Positions 32,065 to 39,998 of a DNA stretch of 64,000 nt are shown here, in pieces. The notes under the pieces are model-generated. The model did not search any database. It saw only the letters and a list, made by a program, of their open reading frames with translations, and was not told the DNA's origin. Source of the stretch: Candidatus Nanosyncoccus alces (GTDB taxonomy: Bacteria; Patescibacteriota; Saccharimonadia; Saccharimonadales; Saccharimonadaceae); contig NZ_PRLM01000001.1 in the NCBI RefSeq assembly GCF_004138395.1, positions 62,001-126,000 on the forward strand, written 5' to 3'. The translations under genes and the position numbers were made by a program. Each line of letters begins with the position of its first letter. The first letter of the stretch is position 1.

Positions 32065-33336
32065 ATGAAGCATTCTGTAGAAGAGATTACTCTAAAAAGT
32101 GGCGCGAAAGGGCTTTTGATTGATATACCTGGTGCCAGTGTGATGTCTACACGGATACAGTTTCGGGCAGGGATGCAATATGCTAAAAATCACGACGTGT
32201 ATGAAATTCCGCACTTAGTGGAACATTTAGCTTTTGGGGCGAATGCGAAATTTAAAGATGAACAGGCTTATGAGGCGGAGTTTACTAAGAATGGGGCGTA
32301 CCATAATGCTTGGACGAGTGATATTTCAGTGTGCTATGAGACGGAGTGTGCGGATTTCGAGTGGGACAGGATAATGGAATTGCAGCGGGTATCAATCTGT
32401 GAGCCAAAGTTTAATGAAGAAGAATTGAAGAGTGAAAAAGCTAACGTGAAGTCTGAATTGACTGGTTATATGAATGATTACTATCGATTGTTGTGGCCGC
32501 GGGTTCAGCAAGCGGTGGGCGAAGATATTCTAGATTTGCCAGAAAGGCTTAAGACAATTGCAAATATTGAATTGAAAGATATCAGAGAGCATTATCGGCG
32601 AACACATACGGCAAAAAATATGTTATTTATTATCGCTGGCAAAATAAAGGGGCGAAAGCACAAGATTATCAAGGCGTTGAATGCTTGGAATCTAAGAGAG
32701 GGTGAGAAGTTTGAGATCCCGCAAGCGGACTTGCATGCTGGAGAGGCAGTATCGATTCGGCGGAAGGATGCTTCGAATATTACTTTTGGGTTCTCTTTGG
32801 TGACGCCGCGGCATCTGGAACCAAATGAGGTTTTTGCAATGAACTGTCTGAATCATATCTTGAACGGCACGACAAACTCAAAGATTTTTGGGGCGGCTAG
32901 GAAGCGTGGTTTGGTGTATGGCATGGGGAGTTCGATTGCTAGTAATGCGACAAGTTCGTATTGGGACTTTGATGGAGAGGTAAACGTAGAGAATGCCGAG
33001 GAGTTGTTTGAGTTGATTCAGACGGAGTTGATGAAGACTCTGAATGGCGAGATATTGGATATGGACTTTTTGGCGGCGAAATCGTATGCGATGGGGCGAT
33101 TCCAAATGGGGGCGCAGACGGTGGGGCAAATTGCGGATTATTATGCGGAGAATTATTTTACAAATGAAGCAGTGATAAAGTATGATTCGATGCCGAATTT
33201 GATTAAATCGATCGATAAATTTAAGATGGTAGAATTGGCGCGTGAATTTGCCGGAAGCGGAATTAAGGGCTTTGCGGCAGTATCTTCTACCGAGAAAGCA
33301 TTTATTTCTAGTTTAGAGTCGCGATTAAATTTTTAA
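32065..33336 (+). CDS. M16-family zinc metallopeptidase
   Basis: 423 residues. The inverted zinc motif HLVEH is at 50-54 with the third ligand Glu in the EELKSEKANVKSEL helix. A second, catalytically silent half follows, as in pitrilysin/processing-peptidase-like proteins. No signal peptide, so probably cytoplasmic. It lies 29 bases after secA and its last 29 bases overlap the end of convergent murD. Substrate unknown. Confidence 0.88.
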   Translation: MKHSVEEITLKSGAKGLLIDIPGASVMSTRIQFRAGMQYAKNHDVYEIPHLVEHLAFGANAKFKDEQAYEAEFTKNGAYHNAWTSDISVCYETECADFEWDRIMELQRVSICEPKFNEEELKSEKANVKSELTGYMNDYYRLLWPRVQQAVGEDILDLPERLKTIANIELKDIREHYRRTHTAKNMLFIIAGKIKGRKHKIIKALNAWNLREGEKFEIPQADLHAGEAVSIRRKDASNITFGFSLVTPRHLEPNEVFAMNCLNHILNGTTNSKIFGAARKRGLVYGMGSSIASNATSSYWDFDGEVNVENAEELFELIQTELMKTLNGEILDMDFLAAKSYAMGRFQMGAQTVGQIADYYAENYFTNEAVIKYDSMPNLIKSIDKFKMVELAREFAGSGIKGFAAVSSTEKAFISSLESRLNF

Positions 33337-34534
33337 ATTGATCACCGCGATCGTAGACATTTTCGAACATATCAAAGCTGGCGGCAGCGGGAGACATGAT
33401 GATAATGGCGCTGTCTAGTGTTCCAGCAGCGTTATTGGCAGTGTCGACGGCCTGTTTTAAAGTTTCAGCGGTGATGAAGCGGTTGTCTTGGTGACGTTTG
33501 GCAAGTTCGTGGCCGGATTCGCCAATAAGGACGACTTTTTTGACTTGTGGGGCCTGGAGAATTTCGTAGATTTCGGATAAGTCTTTGTAATTGGTTTTGT
33601 CGCGGCCGCCGAGAATAAGGACAATGTTCTGATCTGGGAAGGCTTCGACGGCAACACGAGTAGAAGATGGGTTAGTGGAAAAATTGTCATCGTAGTATTT
33701 TACGCCATTTAGTTCGCGGAGATATTCTAGGCGGTGTGGTAAACCATGGAAATTGCTAAGTCCTTTAATGATAGCGTCTGTATTGTTTTTAATAAATTCG
33801 TCTGGTGATATATTTTTATAACTAGCTACGGCAGCGATGGCGGCCAGGGCGTTTTCTTGGTTGTGTGTGCCGGGAAGTTTGATAGCTTCTAAGATATCGG
33901 TAGGAACTTCGTATGGATAAGGGATTTTGTGGGCGGGAGATTCATTGGCGATCTTGATGGATTCGGGATTTTTGGAATAATAAATCAGATAGTCTTTGGC
34001 TGTTTGATGTTTTGCGATATTGGCTTTGGCGCCTAGATAGTCTGCGTAATCTTTGTGAACATTAAGGTGGTCTGGCTCTAAGTGACCAATGATGGCGATG
34101 TGAGGGGATTTCTCTAGGTCCCAGAGCTGGAAACTGGATAGTTCATAAACGACGACGGATGTGGGTTTTAGATTGTCTAGAATTTCGATGGAGGGGGTGC
34201 CGATGTTGCCGACGAGGTAGACGTCTTCGTTTAGCGTATCGAGGATTGATTTAATGAACGAACAGGTGGTGCCTTTACCTTTGGTAGCGGTGACGCCGAT
34301 AATAAGGCAAGGACAGTGATCGAAGAAGTATTTAGTTAGACTAGATTCGTTTCTGAGGCCCAAAGGAGGAACACTGGGGGAACGTAAAATTATATCATAA
34401 GACGAATAATCTCTCTGTTTTATTTCTTCGGTGGTAAAATTTTCAAAAATATTACATTCGGCGTCGAAATGAGCTTTAAAATATTTCTCAGCGGCTTGGC
34501 CTTCTTTGCCATAGCCTAGCAGTGCGATTTTCAT
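33308..34534 (-). CDS. murD: UDP-N-acetylmuramoylalanine-D-glutamate ligase
   Basis: Adds D-Glu to UDP-MurNAc-L-Ala in peptidoglycan synthesis. 408 residues; N-terminal Rossmann LLGYGKEGQAAEKY, ATP loop IGVTATKGKGTTCSFI around 79-94, and the conserved FSTNPSSTRVAVEAF and ILGGRDK. The usual GTKGKST reads ATKGKGT. Start overlaps the dus stop by 4 bases. Other mur genes are not in the window. The end overlaps the M16 gene tail to tail. Confidence 0.93.
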   Translation of the reverse strand: MKIALLGYGKEGQAAEKYFKAHFDAECNIFENFTTEEIKQRDYSSYDIILRSPSVPPLGLRNESSLTKYFFDHCPCLIIGVTATKGKGTTCSFIKSILDTLNEDVYLVGNIGTPSIEILDNLKPTSVVVYELSSFQLWDLEKSPHIAIIGHLEPDHLNVHKDYADYLGAKANIAKHQTAKDYLIYYSKNPESIKIANESPAHKIPYPYEVPTDILEAIKLPGTHNQENALAAIAAVASYKNISPDEFIKNNTDAIIKGLSNFHGLPHRLEYLRELNGVKYYDDNFSTNPSSTRVAVEAFPDQNIVLILGGRDKTNYKDLSEIYEILQAPQVKKVVLIGESGHELAKRHQDNRFITAETLKQAVDTANNAAGTLDSAIIIMSPAAASFDMFENVYDRGDQFKNLIATLN

Positions 34535-35472
34535 GAGTTTATTATATCACGGGCTTCTTTTGCAGAGTGGGTTTCCATGAGTTTTGTGCGTAATTCTTTG
34601 GCGCCAGGGAAATTATTGACGTAGATTTTGAAGAAATGTTTCAGAGTTTCATAGGAAATATAATATTTTTGGGATTGTTTTTCGTACAGGTCTAAATGCA
34701 ATTTCAAAAGTTCTATCAACTCCTCGCGGGTGGGTCGGTGGTCGGTGAAGCAATAAGGGTTGGCGAAGACGCCGCGGCCGATCATAAAACCATCGACTTC
34801 TGTGTGCTTAGAATGTAATTCTAGAGCGTGGGCTTTATCTCTAATATCGCCATTGATGATTAGCTTGGTTTTGGGGCTGATTTGGTTGCGAAGTTCAATA
34901 ATTTCGGGAATTAATTCGTAGTGAGCGGGGACTTTGCTCATTTCCTTCTTGGTGCGAAGGTGGATAGTAAGGGCGGCGGGGTGTTCGGCAAGTAAGACGG
35001 GTAGCCATTCTTGATATTCGTTTGGCTGGCTCCAACCGAGACGTGTTTTAATGGATACGGGTAAAACGGTAGATTTTTTGGCGTTTCTAAAACATTCTAT
35101 GGCGAGATCTGGGGTGCGAATCATTGCGGCACCGCCACCGGCTTTGTTGACGTGTTTATCTGGGCAGCCAAAATTAAGATCTACGCCGGCAAACCACAGT
35201 GAAGCTAGCGCGTGGGTAGTTTCCGAAAAATGTTCAGGGTTTTTGCCCCAGATTTGAGCGATAATAGGGGAGTCTGTGGGGGCGATTTCTAATCTTTCTA
35301 GAGCATTGTGGCGGCCTTTTTCGGAAGCATAGGAAGAAACATTGGTAAATTCGGTAAAAAATAAATCTGGACGACCAGCATGGGAGATAACTTGGCGAAA
35401 CATGATGTCGGTGACGCCTTCCATCGGAGCCAGAATCAAGAATGGTTTTGGCAGTTTTTCCCATATATTCAT
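34531..35472 (-). CDS. dus: tRNA-dihydrouridine synthase
   Basis: FMN-dependent enzyme reducing uridines in the tRNA D-loop. 313 residues: TIM barrel starting LILAPMEGVTD, catalytic Cys in LNFGCPDKHVNKAGGGAAM, KTRLGW, and the flavin site GFMIGRGVFANP. The C-terminal helical domain is present. Which uridines it modifies cannot be told. Operon with murD. Leaderless promoter upstream. Confidence 0.94.
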   Translation of the reverse strand: MNIWEKLPKPFLILAPMEGVTDIMFRQVISHAGRPDLFFTEFTNVSSYASEKGRHNALERLEIAPTDSPIIAQIWGKNPEHFSETTHALASLWFAGVDLNFGCPDKHVNKAGGGAAMIRTPDLAIECFRNAKKSTVLPVSIKTRLGWSQPNEYQEWLPVLLAEHPAALTIHLRTKKEMSKVPAHYELIPEIIELRNQISPKTKLIINGDIRDKAHALELHSKHTEVDGFMIGRGVFANPYCFTDHRPTREELIELLKLHLDLYEKQSQKYYISYETLKHFFKIYVNNFPGAKELRTKLMETHSAKEARDIINS

Positions 35473-35478
35473 CTGTTT

Positions 35479-35487
35479 ATTATAACA
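35479..35487 (-). promoter_or_regulatory. dus extended -10 promoter, leaderless
   Basis: Minus-strand TGT-TATAAT, ending 6 bases before the dus ATG. Confidence 0.8.
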
Positions 35488-35494
35488 TTTTTTG

Positions 35495-35503
35495 TGCTAT
35501 AAT
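35495..35503 (+). promoter_or_regulatory. Extended -10 promoter, divergent from dus
   Basis: TGC-TATAAT, 7 bases from the opposed dus promoter. It drives the structured leader and the small gene at 35646. Confidence 0.75.
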
Positions 35504-35509
35504 TAAATT

Positions 35510-35645
35510 GCTCTTGCTAAACTTCGGTCACTGGCGAAGAGAAAAGTTAAAAGCTGTACAGTATTGTCATTTGTACTTGCAGCCAGGAGCCAATAAAACG
35601 GGCTCACATAAATGACTCTAAAATTAATCTAATTAAGGAGTCTTT
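35510..35645 (+). promoter_or_regulatory. Structured 136-nt leader
   Basis: Three hairpins in a row: CTTCG/CGAAG (35522-35539), GTACA/TGTAC with an outer GCT/AGC and bulge (35553-35583), and GAGCC/GGCTC (35587-35605). A ribosome binding site AAGGAG follows at 35636. Most genes here have no leader at all, so a long folded one stands out and may be regulatory. No known riboswitch recognised. Confidence 0.5.
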
Positions 35646-35900
35646 ATGAAAAACTTTAATAAAAACAATAAAACTGAGCAGGTCGAGGTAATGGCTCTTT
35701 TCGGTTACGAAATGACCCCTTGCCAGCCGCTGACTTTTCGGCGGCGCGGGGAGAGCGAGACCGAGGTGACAGAGCTTCTTAGAACGCAAATTCGTTTTGC
35801 GGGCGGGGTGGCTCTACATATTTTCGATGTGCTCGTTGGCCGGGAGAAGTTGCGACTCGAGTTTAACTCGCGCGATTTGTCTTGGTACCTCACACAATAA
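35646..35900 (+). CDS. Small orphan protein, GC-rich gene
   Basis: 84 residues, soluble, Arg/Glu/Leu-rich, no family recognised. The start is backed by AAGGAG 5 bases upstream. The coding part is clearly richer in G+C than its neighbours and holds potential hairpins (CGCAAA/TTTGCG around a TTCG loop). Either a recently acquired gene or an RNA with a fortuitous frame. It sits between a structured leader and a terminator as an independent unit. Confidence 0.5.
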   Translation: MKNFNKNNKTEQVEVMALFGYEMTPCQPLTFRRRGESETEVTELLRTQIRFAGGVALHIFDVLVGREKLRLEFNSRDLSWYLTQ

Positions 35901-35958
35901 CGCTGGCGTTTTGAACTCTTTTCCGGACAGAAATAGTTCAGCAGAAAAGGCCGGTAAG

Positions 35959-35996
35959 AAAATTGAACCGAAAGTGAATTCCGGTTCAATTTTTGT
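35959..35996 (+). terminator. Terminator of the small orphan unit
   Basis: AAATTGAACCG/CGGTTCAATTTTT with a 10-base loop and T-run. Confidence 0.88.
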
Positions 35997-36026
35997 TGAT
36001 ATCCATTTATTCGCGTTGCGAATAAA

Positions 36027-36035
36027 TGGTATAAT
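36027..36035 (+). promoter_or_regulatory. prfB extended -10 promoter, leaderless
   Basis: TGG-TATAAT, ending 7 bases before the ATG at 36043. A palindrome TTTATTCGC/GCGAATAAA lies just upstream (36007-36026). Confidence 0.8.
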
Positions 36036-36042
36036 AGAGAGT

Positions 36043-37113
36043 ATGCAAGGTTTGGCGAAGAGGTTGGCGGGACTGGAAGCTGAATTTTTGAAGGTTTATG
36101 AAAAATTGCAGATTAGTGAAAAATTGCAGAAGATTACAGAACTAGAGAAGCAGGTGGCAGATCCGGAGATTTGGAAGAATGTAGATGAGGCTACGGCGAA
36201 AAATCAGGAATTGGCAAAATTGCAGAGTGAAACGCAGCCATATGAACTACTTAAGACCCAGATCGGCGATTTAGGTGAGTTGCTAGGGATTTCGGATAGT
36301 AGTCTGGAAGATGAGTTTGCCGAGCAGATAATGGCGATGGAGGGCCAGTTTATGGAGCTGAAGAAGTCTTTATGGTTTAATGGGCCGTATGACGCAAAGG
36401 ACGCGATTGTGCGGATTACCTCTGGGGCAGGTGGTACAGAAGCAATGGATTGGGCGAGTATGCTCGAGCGGATGTATTTGAGGTATTTTGAACGTAAAGG
36501 TTTTAAAATAACTTGTTTAGAGCGAGTAGTGGGGGAAGAGGCAGGAATAAAAACGGCAGTATATGAGGTAAGTGGCACCAATGCTTATGGGTTGCTAAAA
36601 TCTGAGCATGGTGTACACCGACTGGTACGACTTTCGCCGTTTAATGCGAACAACTTGCGACAGACGTCGTTTGCACTAGTAGAGGTCTTGCCGGTGATTA
36701 AGGCTGATACTGAGGTGCAGATTGATGATAAGGATCTGAGGATAGACGTGTACCATTCTGGTGGGCACGGCGGGCAGAGTGTAAATACTACAAATTCAGC
36801 AGTGCGGATTACGCATTTACCAACCAATACGGTGGTGGCGATTCAGAATGAGCGTTCACAGTTACAAAACAAAGAAAAAGCAATGGAAATTCTCAGAGGG
36901 AAGTTGGTGCAAATGCAATTGGAACAACATGCAGAAACGATAGGCGAGTTAAGGGCTGGAGAATCGGCTGGCTGGGGTCAACAGATACGAAATTATGTGC
37001 TGCAACCGTATAAATTGGTAAAAGATACACGCACAGGTTATGAAGAAACTGATCCAGACGCGGTACTGGACGGGAAGATTGACGGATTTATTGACAAATA
37101 TCTAGAAATGTAG
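36043..37113 (+). CDS. prfB: Peptide chain release factor 2
   Basis: Terminates at UGA and UAA. 356 residues. The codon-reading tripeptide SPF is at 198-200 and the catalytic GGQ at 243-245. The start at 36043 is set by the adjacent -10 box and gives the normal N-terminus; longer in-frame starts are rejected. The programmed frameshift common in prfB (an in-frame UGA near codon 25) is absent. Presence of SPF-type RF2 means UGA is a real stop here. Confidence 0.95.
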   Translation: MQGLAKRLAGLEAEFLKVYEKLQISEKLQKITELEKQVADPEIWKNVDEATAKNQELAKLQSETQPYELLKTQIGDLGELLGISDSSLEDEFAEQIMAMEGQFMELKKSLWFNGPYDAKDAIVRITSGAGGTEAMDWASMLERMYLRYFERKGFKITCLERVVGEEAGIKTAVYEVSGTNAYGLLKSEHGVHRLVRLSPFNANNLRQTSFALVEVLPVIKADTEVQIDDKDLRIDVYHSGGHGGQSVNTTNSAVRITHLPTNTVVAIQNERSQLQNKEKAMEILRGKLVQMQLEQHAETIGELRAGESAGWGQQIRNYVLQPYKLVKDTRTGYEETDPDAVLDGKIDGFIDKYLEM

Positions 37114-37122
37114 GCTTAGATA

Positions 37123-37151
37123 TTGACATTTTAAGGTGCTTGTGGTATAAT
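37123..37151 (+). promoter_or_regulatory. Consensus sigma70 promoter
   Basis: TTGACA, 17-base spacer ending TGG, TATAAT: the best promoter match in the window. Leader of about 66 bases holds a small GGAG/CTCC hairpin and the site GGGGAGG. Confidence 0.88.
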
Positions 37152-37223
37152 TGGAAGCGGAGTTATCTCCATGAGTATTTTGCCTGTTATAAATTTTATA
37201 AAAACATTGGGGAGGAATGAAAG

Positions 37224-37694
37224 ATGGCAGATAAGCACATTGTAACAATCAATATGGTATTAACAGTAAAGGATTGGGAATTTGTGTTCCCTATGTCGGC
37301 AGAAAGACGTGAATGTGCAGACTTTGTTCGCGAGTGGGTAAAGTTTGTGAGGAATCCTGGCGTCAGAGTATTCAATCTTAGTGATGTTATTAAGGTCACG
37401 TTGCATGGAGTATTCTCTGGCGGAGACGTTTTACGCGATGGCGTGGAGGCTACAACTTCTGCTATCGCTAAGGTGGAAAAGATTTCTCCGCCTGAAGAAA
37501 GGTCCTTTACTGCATGGTTGGAATCGTGGCTGTTTTGGCCGAAGAAAATCGATCAGATGTATCGGTTGACTACTGAAAACGGTTCGATGTTCACTGTGTG
37601 CTCAGGGGACGCCTCGGTAGAAACTCGCAATCAGCTGTGGACATCGAGATTTGGTGCGCCGGATGAGATGCGCTACAGGGGAAGCCTGGCATAA
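37224..37694 (+). CDS. Orphan soluble protein under a strong promoter
   Basis: 156 residues, no signal peptide or membrane helix, no family recognised. N-terminus is strand-rich (KHIVTINMVLTVKDWEFVF), with basic middle (RRECADFVREWVKFVR) and several Trp. A GGGGAGG site lies 8 bases before the ATG. The consensus promoter suggests high expression. It forms a single-gene unit between prfB and a terminator. Confidence 0.7.
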   Translation: MADKHIVTINMVLTVKDWEFVFPMSAERRECADFVREWVKFVRNPGVRVFNLSDVIKVTLHGVFSGGDVLRDGVEATTSAIAKVEKISPPEERSFTAWLESWLFWPKKIDQMYRLTTENGSMFTVCSGDASVETRNQLWTSRFGAPDEMRYRGSLA

Positions 37695-37701
37695 TGCCGT
37701 T

Positions 37702-37731
37702 TGGCCTTGGCTGTGGAAGTCGGGGCCTTTT
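37702..37731 (+). terminator. Possible terminator after the orphan gene
   Basis: GGCC, 17-base loop, GGCCTTTTT. Weaker than the bidirectional one at 37757. Confidence 0.45.
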
Positions 37732-37756
37732 TCTTGGTTTGAGCTTTGTTAATAAT

Positions 37757-37785
37757 AAAAAAGACCGCTTTAAAGCGGTCTTTTA
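37757..37785. terminator. Bidirectional terminator overlapping a coding end
   Basis: AAAAAGACCGCTTT/AAAGCGGTCTTTT. The minus-strand hydrolase gene ends at 37770, inside this stem, so its last codons form half of the hairpin. Confidence 0.92.
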
Positions 37786-38480
37786 ATGAGTGATTGAAAT
37801 GCGTTTAAATAGGCTTTTGCATCGCTGCTAAGGTTGCCGTTTTGGCTGGTAGCGGTTGAGCCAAATTTCTCACCATCTTCGCGTAGATTTATATGCTCTG
37901 GGCCTTTTTGGTCGGTCGTCCATGCCGCTATGGCGCGTGGGAACATTTTGGCCACTGCCGTAGGGTTAATAACTCTATCGCCAGTAGAGTAGATGACTCC
38001 GTTTACGCTTTTGATGGACGGTGTCTTATCGAAAATATACGAAAATTGTTTTGATATGGCGTATAACGATAAGAACCAGTTGTCCAGTTTGGTGCCACCG
38101 TAGAGTGGATACCAGCGGTGCTGTGCGAACGGTTTAGAGATGCCCATAAATATGAATGCCAAGATCCTCAGTGCGGGGCTTAAAATATGAAGTAATCTAC
38201 CTCTGAGGAATTCTCTCCCAAGACAAGGACAGATGTAGAAAACGTCTGTGTCTTTATCCTCGGTGAGAAGATTGCCTATCATTGCACCGCAGGAGAAACA
38301 GATTACCTTTTTCTTGCCCTCAATGCGCTTGATGTCTGCAGCGATTGCGTTTGGGTTCCAGTCGGCTCCTGCTCGGAAAAGTAAGAATTGATCTGATCCT
38401 AGAAGTTTTGTCAGCGGCGTGTAATATTTGCTGGCTAAACCACCAAAAAGCCCGGGAACGACGATGATCGCGTCTTTCAC
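37770..38480 (-). CDS. Alpha/beta-hydrolase-like protein
   Basis: 236 residues. N-terminal strand and oxyanion-like turn (IIVVPGLFGG), a nucleophile-elbow-like ICFSCGAMIG near 82-91, an acidic strand YSTGDRVINP and a late His in PEHINLRE fit an alpha/beta-hydrolase with Ser, Asp and His. The elbow lacks the usual GxSxG glycine at the first position. A hydrophobic lid segment (ALRILAFIFMGIS) may contact membrane or lipid. Substrate unknown. Confidence 0.6.
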   Translation of the reverse strand: MKDAIIVVPGLFGGLASKYYTPLTKLLGSDQFLLFRAGADWNPNAIAADIKRIEGKKKVICFSCGAMIGNLLTEDKDTDVFYICPCLGREFLRGRLLHILSPALRILAFIFMGISKPFAQHRWYPLYGGTKLDNWFLSLYAISKQFSYIFDKTPSIKSVNGVIYSTGDRVINPTAVAKMFPRAIAAWTTDQKGPEHINLREDGEKFGSTATSQNGNLSSDAKAYLNAFQSLIKRPL

Positions 38481-38520
38481 TCATTTTCACCCCCTTTCTG
38501 GTAAGGTTCAATATATTTTT

Positions 38521-38549
38521 ATTGTATCATACTTTTGTGATTTTGTCAA
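38521..38549 (-). promoter_or_regulatory. Full promoter of hydrolase-like gene
   Basis: Minus strand TTGACA, 17-base spacer ending TGA, TACAAT; leader of about 33 bases with AAAGGGGGTGA before the ATG. Confidence 0.82.
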
Positions 38550-38587
38550 TGTAAAGTGGCAATTGGTGAGTTTGTTGGGATTTGGGG

Positions 38588-38616
38588 TTGTAAAAGAGGT
38601 AAAAGTGTGATATACT
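38588..38616 (+). promoter_or_regulatory. Promoter of the uL3 ribosomal operon
   Basis: TTGTAA, 17-base spacer ending TGA, TATACT. Expected start near 38623. Confidence 0.75.
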
Positions 38617-38622
38617 GAGGTA

Positions 38623-38775
38623 GTTATCTAGACATAAGGTGAGGTCTTATGCTGCAACAGCAGAGGAAACCGGCCTAAAAGTCTAGTTATTTACATGTAA
38701 AAATATTAAAAAATTGCGAGAAGAGTTTTGCCTGGTGTACAGAGGCAAAACGGCAATATAAAGGAAAGGAAAAGG
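38623..38775 (+). promoter_or_regulatory. Structured leader of the ribosomal operon
   Basis: A closed three-way junction: CTAGAC (38628-38633) pairs with GTCTAG (38681-38686) and encloses CATAAG/CTTATG and GCTG-CAA-CAGC hairpins plus the unpaired AGAGGAAACCGGCC. A second long hairpin, GTTTTGCCT/AGGCAAAAC, is at 38725-38751, extended by TTGC/GCAA. Leaders of S10-type operons often bind a ribosomal protein (uL4 in E. coli) for feedback; that role here is inference. Confidence 0.65.
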
Positions 38776-39396
38776 ATGCAAGTCATTCTCGGCACCAAAA
38801 TTGGTATGACCCAGATTATCGGCGAAGATGGTGTGGTTACCCCGGTAACTATCCTACAAGCCGGTCCGTGCGCAGTGACTCAGATAAAGACCGTTCAAAC
38901 TGACGGTTATAATGCTGTGCAAGTGGGCTATGGTCAGGGTAAGAATCTGAGCAAGTCGGTTACTGGCCATGTAAAAAAGGCTGGTGAAAATATTAATCCA
39001 AAAGTCTTGAAGGAGTTTCGCGTAGACGAGCTTCCGGAAGGTGTGAAACTTGGTGATGCTCTTACCGTAGAAAGTTTCAAGTTGGGTGATAAGGTTGCAG
39101 TGACTGGCACTAGTAAAGGCAAAGGCTACGCTGGTACAGTAAAGCGCTGGAACTTTAATGAATCCCGTAATACTCACGGATTCAAAGGAAATATTCGTCG
39201 GGTTGGTTCAATTGGTTCGATGTACCCGCAAAAAGTTTTCAAGGGTAAGAAAATGCCGGGTCGTATGGGGCACGATCAAGTAACGGTAAAGAACTTGGTA
39301 GTGGCTTATATTGACGTGGAAAATAACTTGATTGGCTTGAAGGGTGCAGTGCCAGGCCCGAAGAAGGGGATCGTAAGCGTGGAGGGAAAGGAGTAA
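38776..39396 (+). CDS. rplC: Ribosomal protein uL3
   Basis: 206 residues from the ATG at 38776 (site AAGGAAAGG), giving MQVILGTKIGMTQII. Conserved GTSKGKGYAGTVKRWNF and MPGRMGHDQVTVKNL present. First gene of the cluster: rpsJ (uS10), normally directly upstream, is not here. Confidence 0.97.
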   Translation: MQVILGTKIGMTQIIGEDGVVTPVTILQAGPCAVTQIKTVQTDGYNAVQVGYGQGKNLSKSVTGHVKKAGENINPKVLKEFRVDELPEGVKLGDALTVESFKLGDKVAVTGTSKGKGYAGTVKRWNFNESRNTHGFKGNIRRVGSIGSMYPQKVFKGKKMPGRMGHDQVTVKNLVVAYIDVENNLIGLKGAVPGPKKGIVSVEGKE

Positions 39397-39397
39397 T

Positions 39398-39997
39398 ATG
39401 GCGACACTAAATAAAGATATATTTGGTTTGACCGTAGAGAATCACGAACTCGTCAAACTCGCTTATGATGCATATTTGGCAAATTCGCGTTCTTCGCATG
39501 CAAAAACTTTGAAGCGGGGTGAAGTACGTGGTGGCGGTAAGAAACCTTGGCGACAAAAAGGTACTGGTAGAGCACGCTTTGGTTCGACTCGTAATCCGAT
39601 TTGGCGACATGGCGGTGTGGCCTTTGGCCGCACTGGTGAAGAAAATTTCACTAAGAAACTAGCCAAATCTTCGAAGCGTTTGGCGGTACGCCAGGCTTTG
39701 TCGATGAAGAATGCCGATAAGGCAGTGTTTGTGCTGGATAAGGACGTAAAGCTTACTGGTAAGACAAAAGATGCTGTAAAGATACTCAAAGATATGAAGC
39801 TAGACGGCAAGAACGTACTTGCCGTAGCAGCAGAGAAAACTCCAGAAGTTTTGAGATCAACTAATAACTTACCGAACATAAAACTGGTACGCGCTACATA
39901 TTTGAATGTCTTTGACATTATGAATGCGGATGCGATTGTATTTAGTGAAGCGGCACTTAAAGCTACTGAAAACTGGCTAATCGGAGAGGAGAAGTAA
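39398..39997 (+). CDS. rplD: Ribosomal protein uL4
   Basis: 199 residues. The long loop that reaches the exit tunnel is recognisable as GGGKKPWRQKGTGRARFGSTRNP (shown in part: KPWRQKGTGRAR). Spaced 1 base from rplC. In E. coli uL4 is also the operon's own repressor; the structured leader upstream would be its candidate target. Confidence 0.97.
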   Translation: MATLNKDIFGLTVENHELVKLAYDAYLANSRSSHAKTLKRGEVRGGGKKPWRQKGTGRARFGSTRNPIWRHGGVAFGRTGEENFTKKLAKSSKRLAVRQALSMKNADKAVFVLDKDVKLTGKTKDAVKILKDMKLDGKNVLAVAAEKTPEVLRSTNNLPNIKLVRATYLNVFDIMNADAIVFSEAALKATENWLIGEEK

Positions 39998-39998
39998 G

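Noticed and set aside
35498-35996. RNase P or tmRNA gene in this hairpin-rich unit
   Set aside because: An ACAGAAA string occurs, but the paired conserved core on the 5' side is missing and there is no tRNA-like end; a ribosome binding site and frame argue for an mRNA.
36043-36120. Programmed frameshift in prfB
   Set aside because: The frame is continuous from the leaderless ATG through SPF and GGQ; no in-frame UGA occurs near codon 25.
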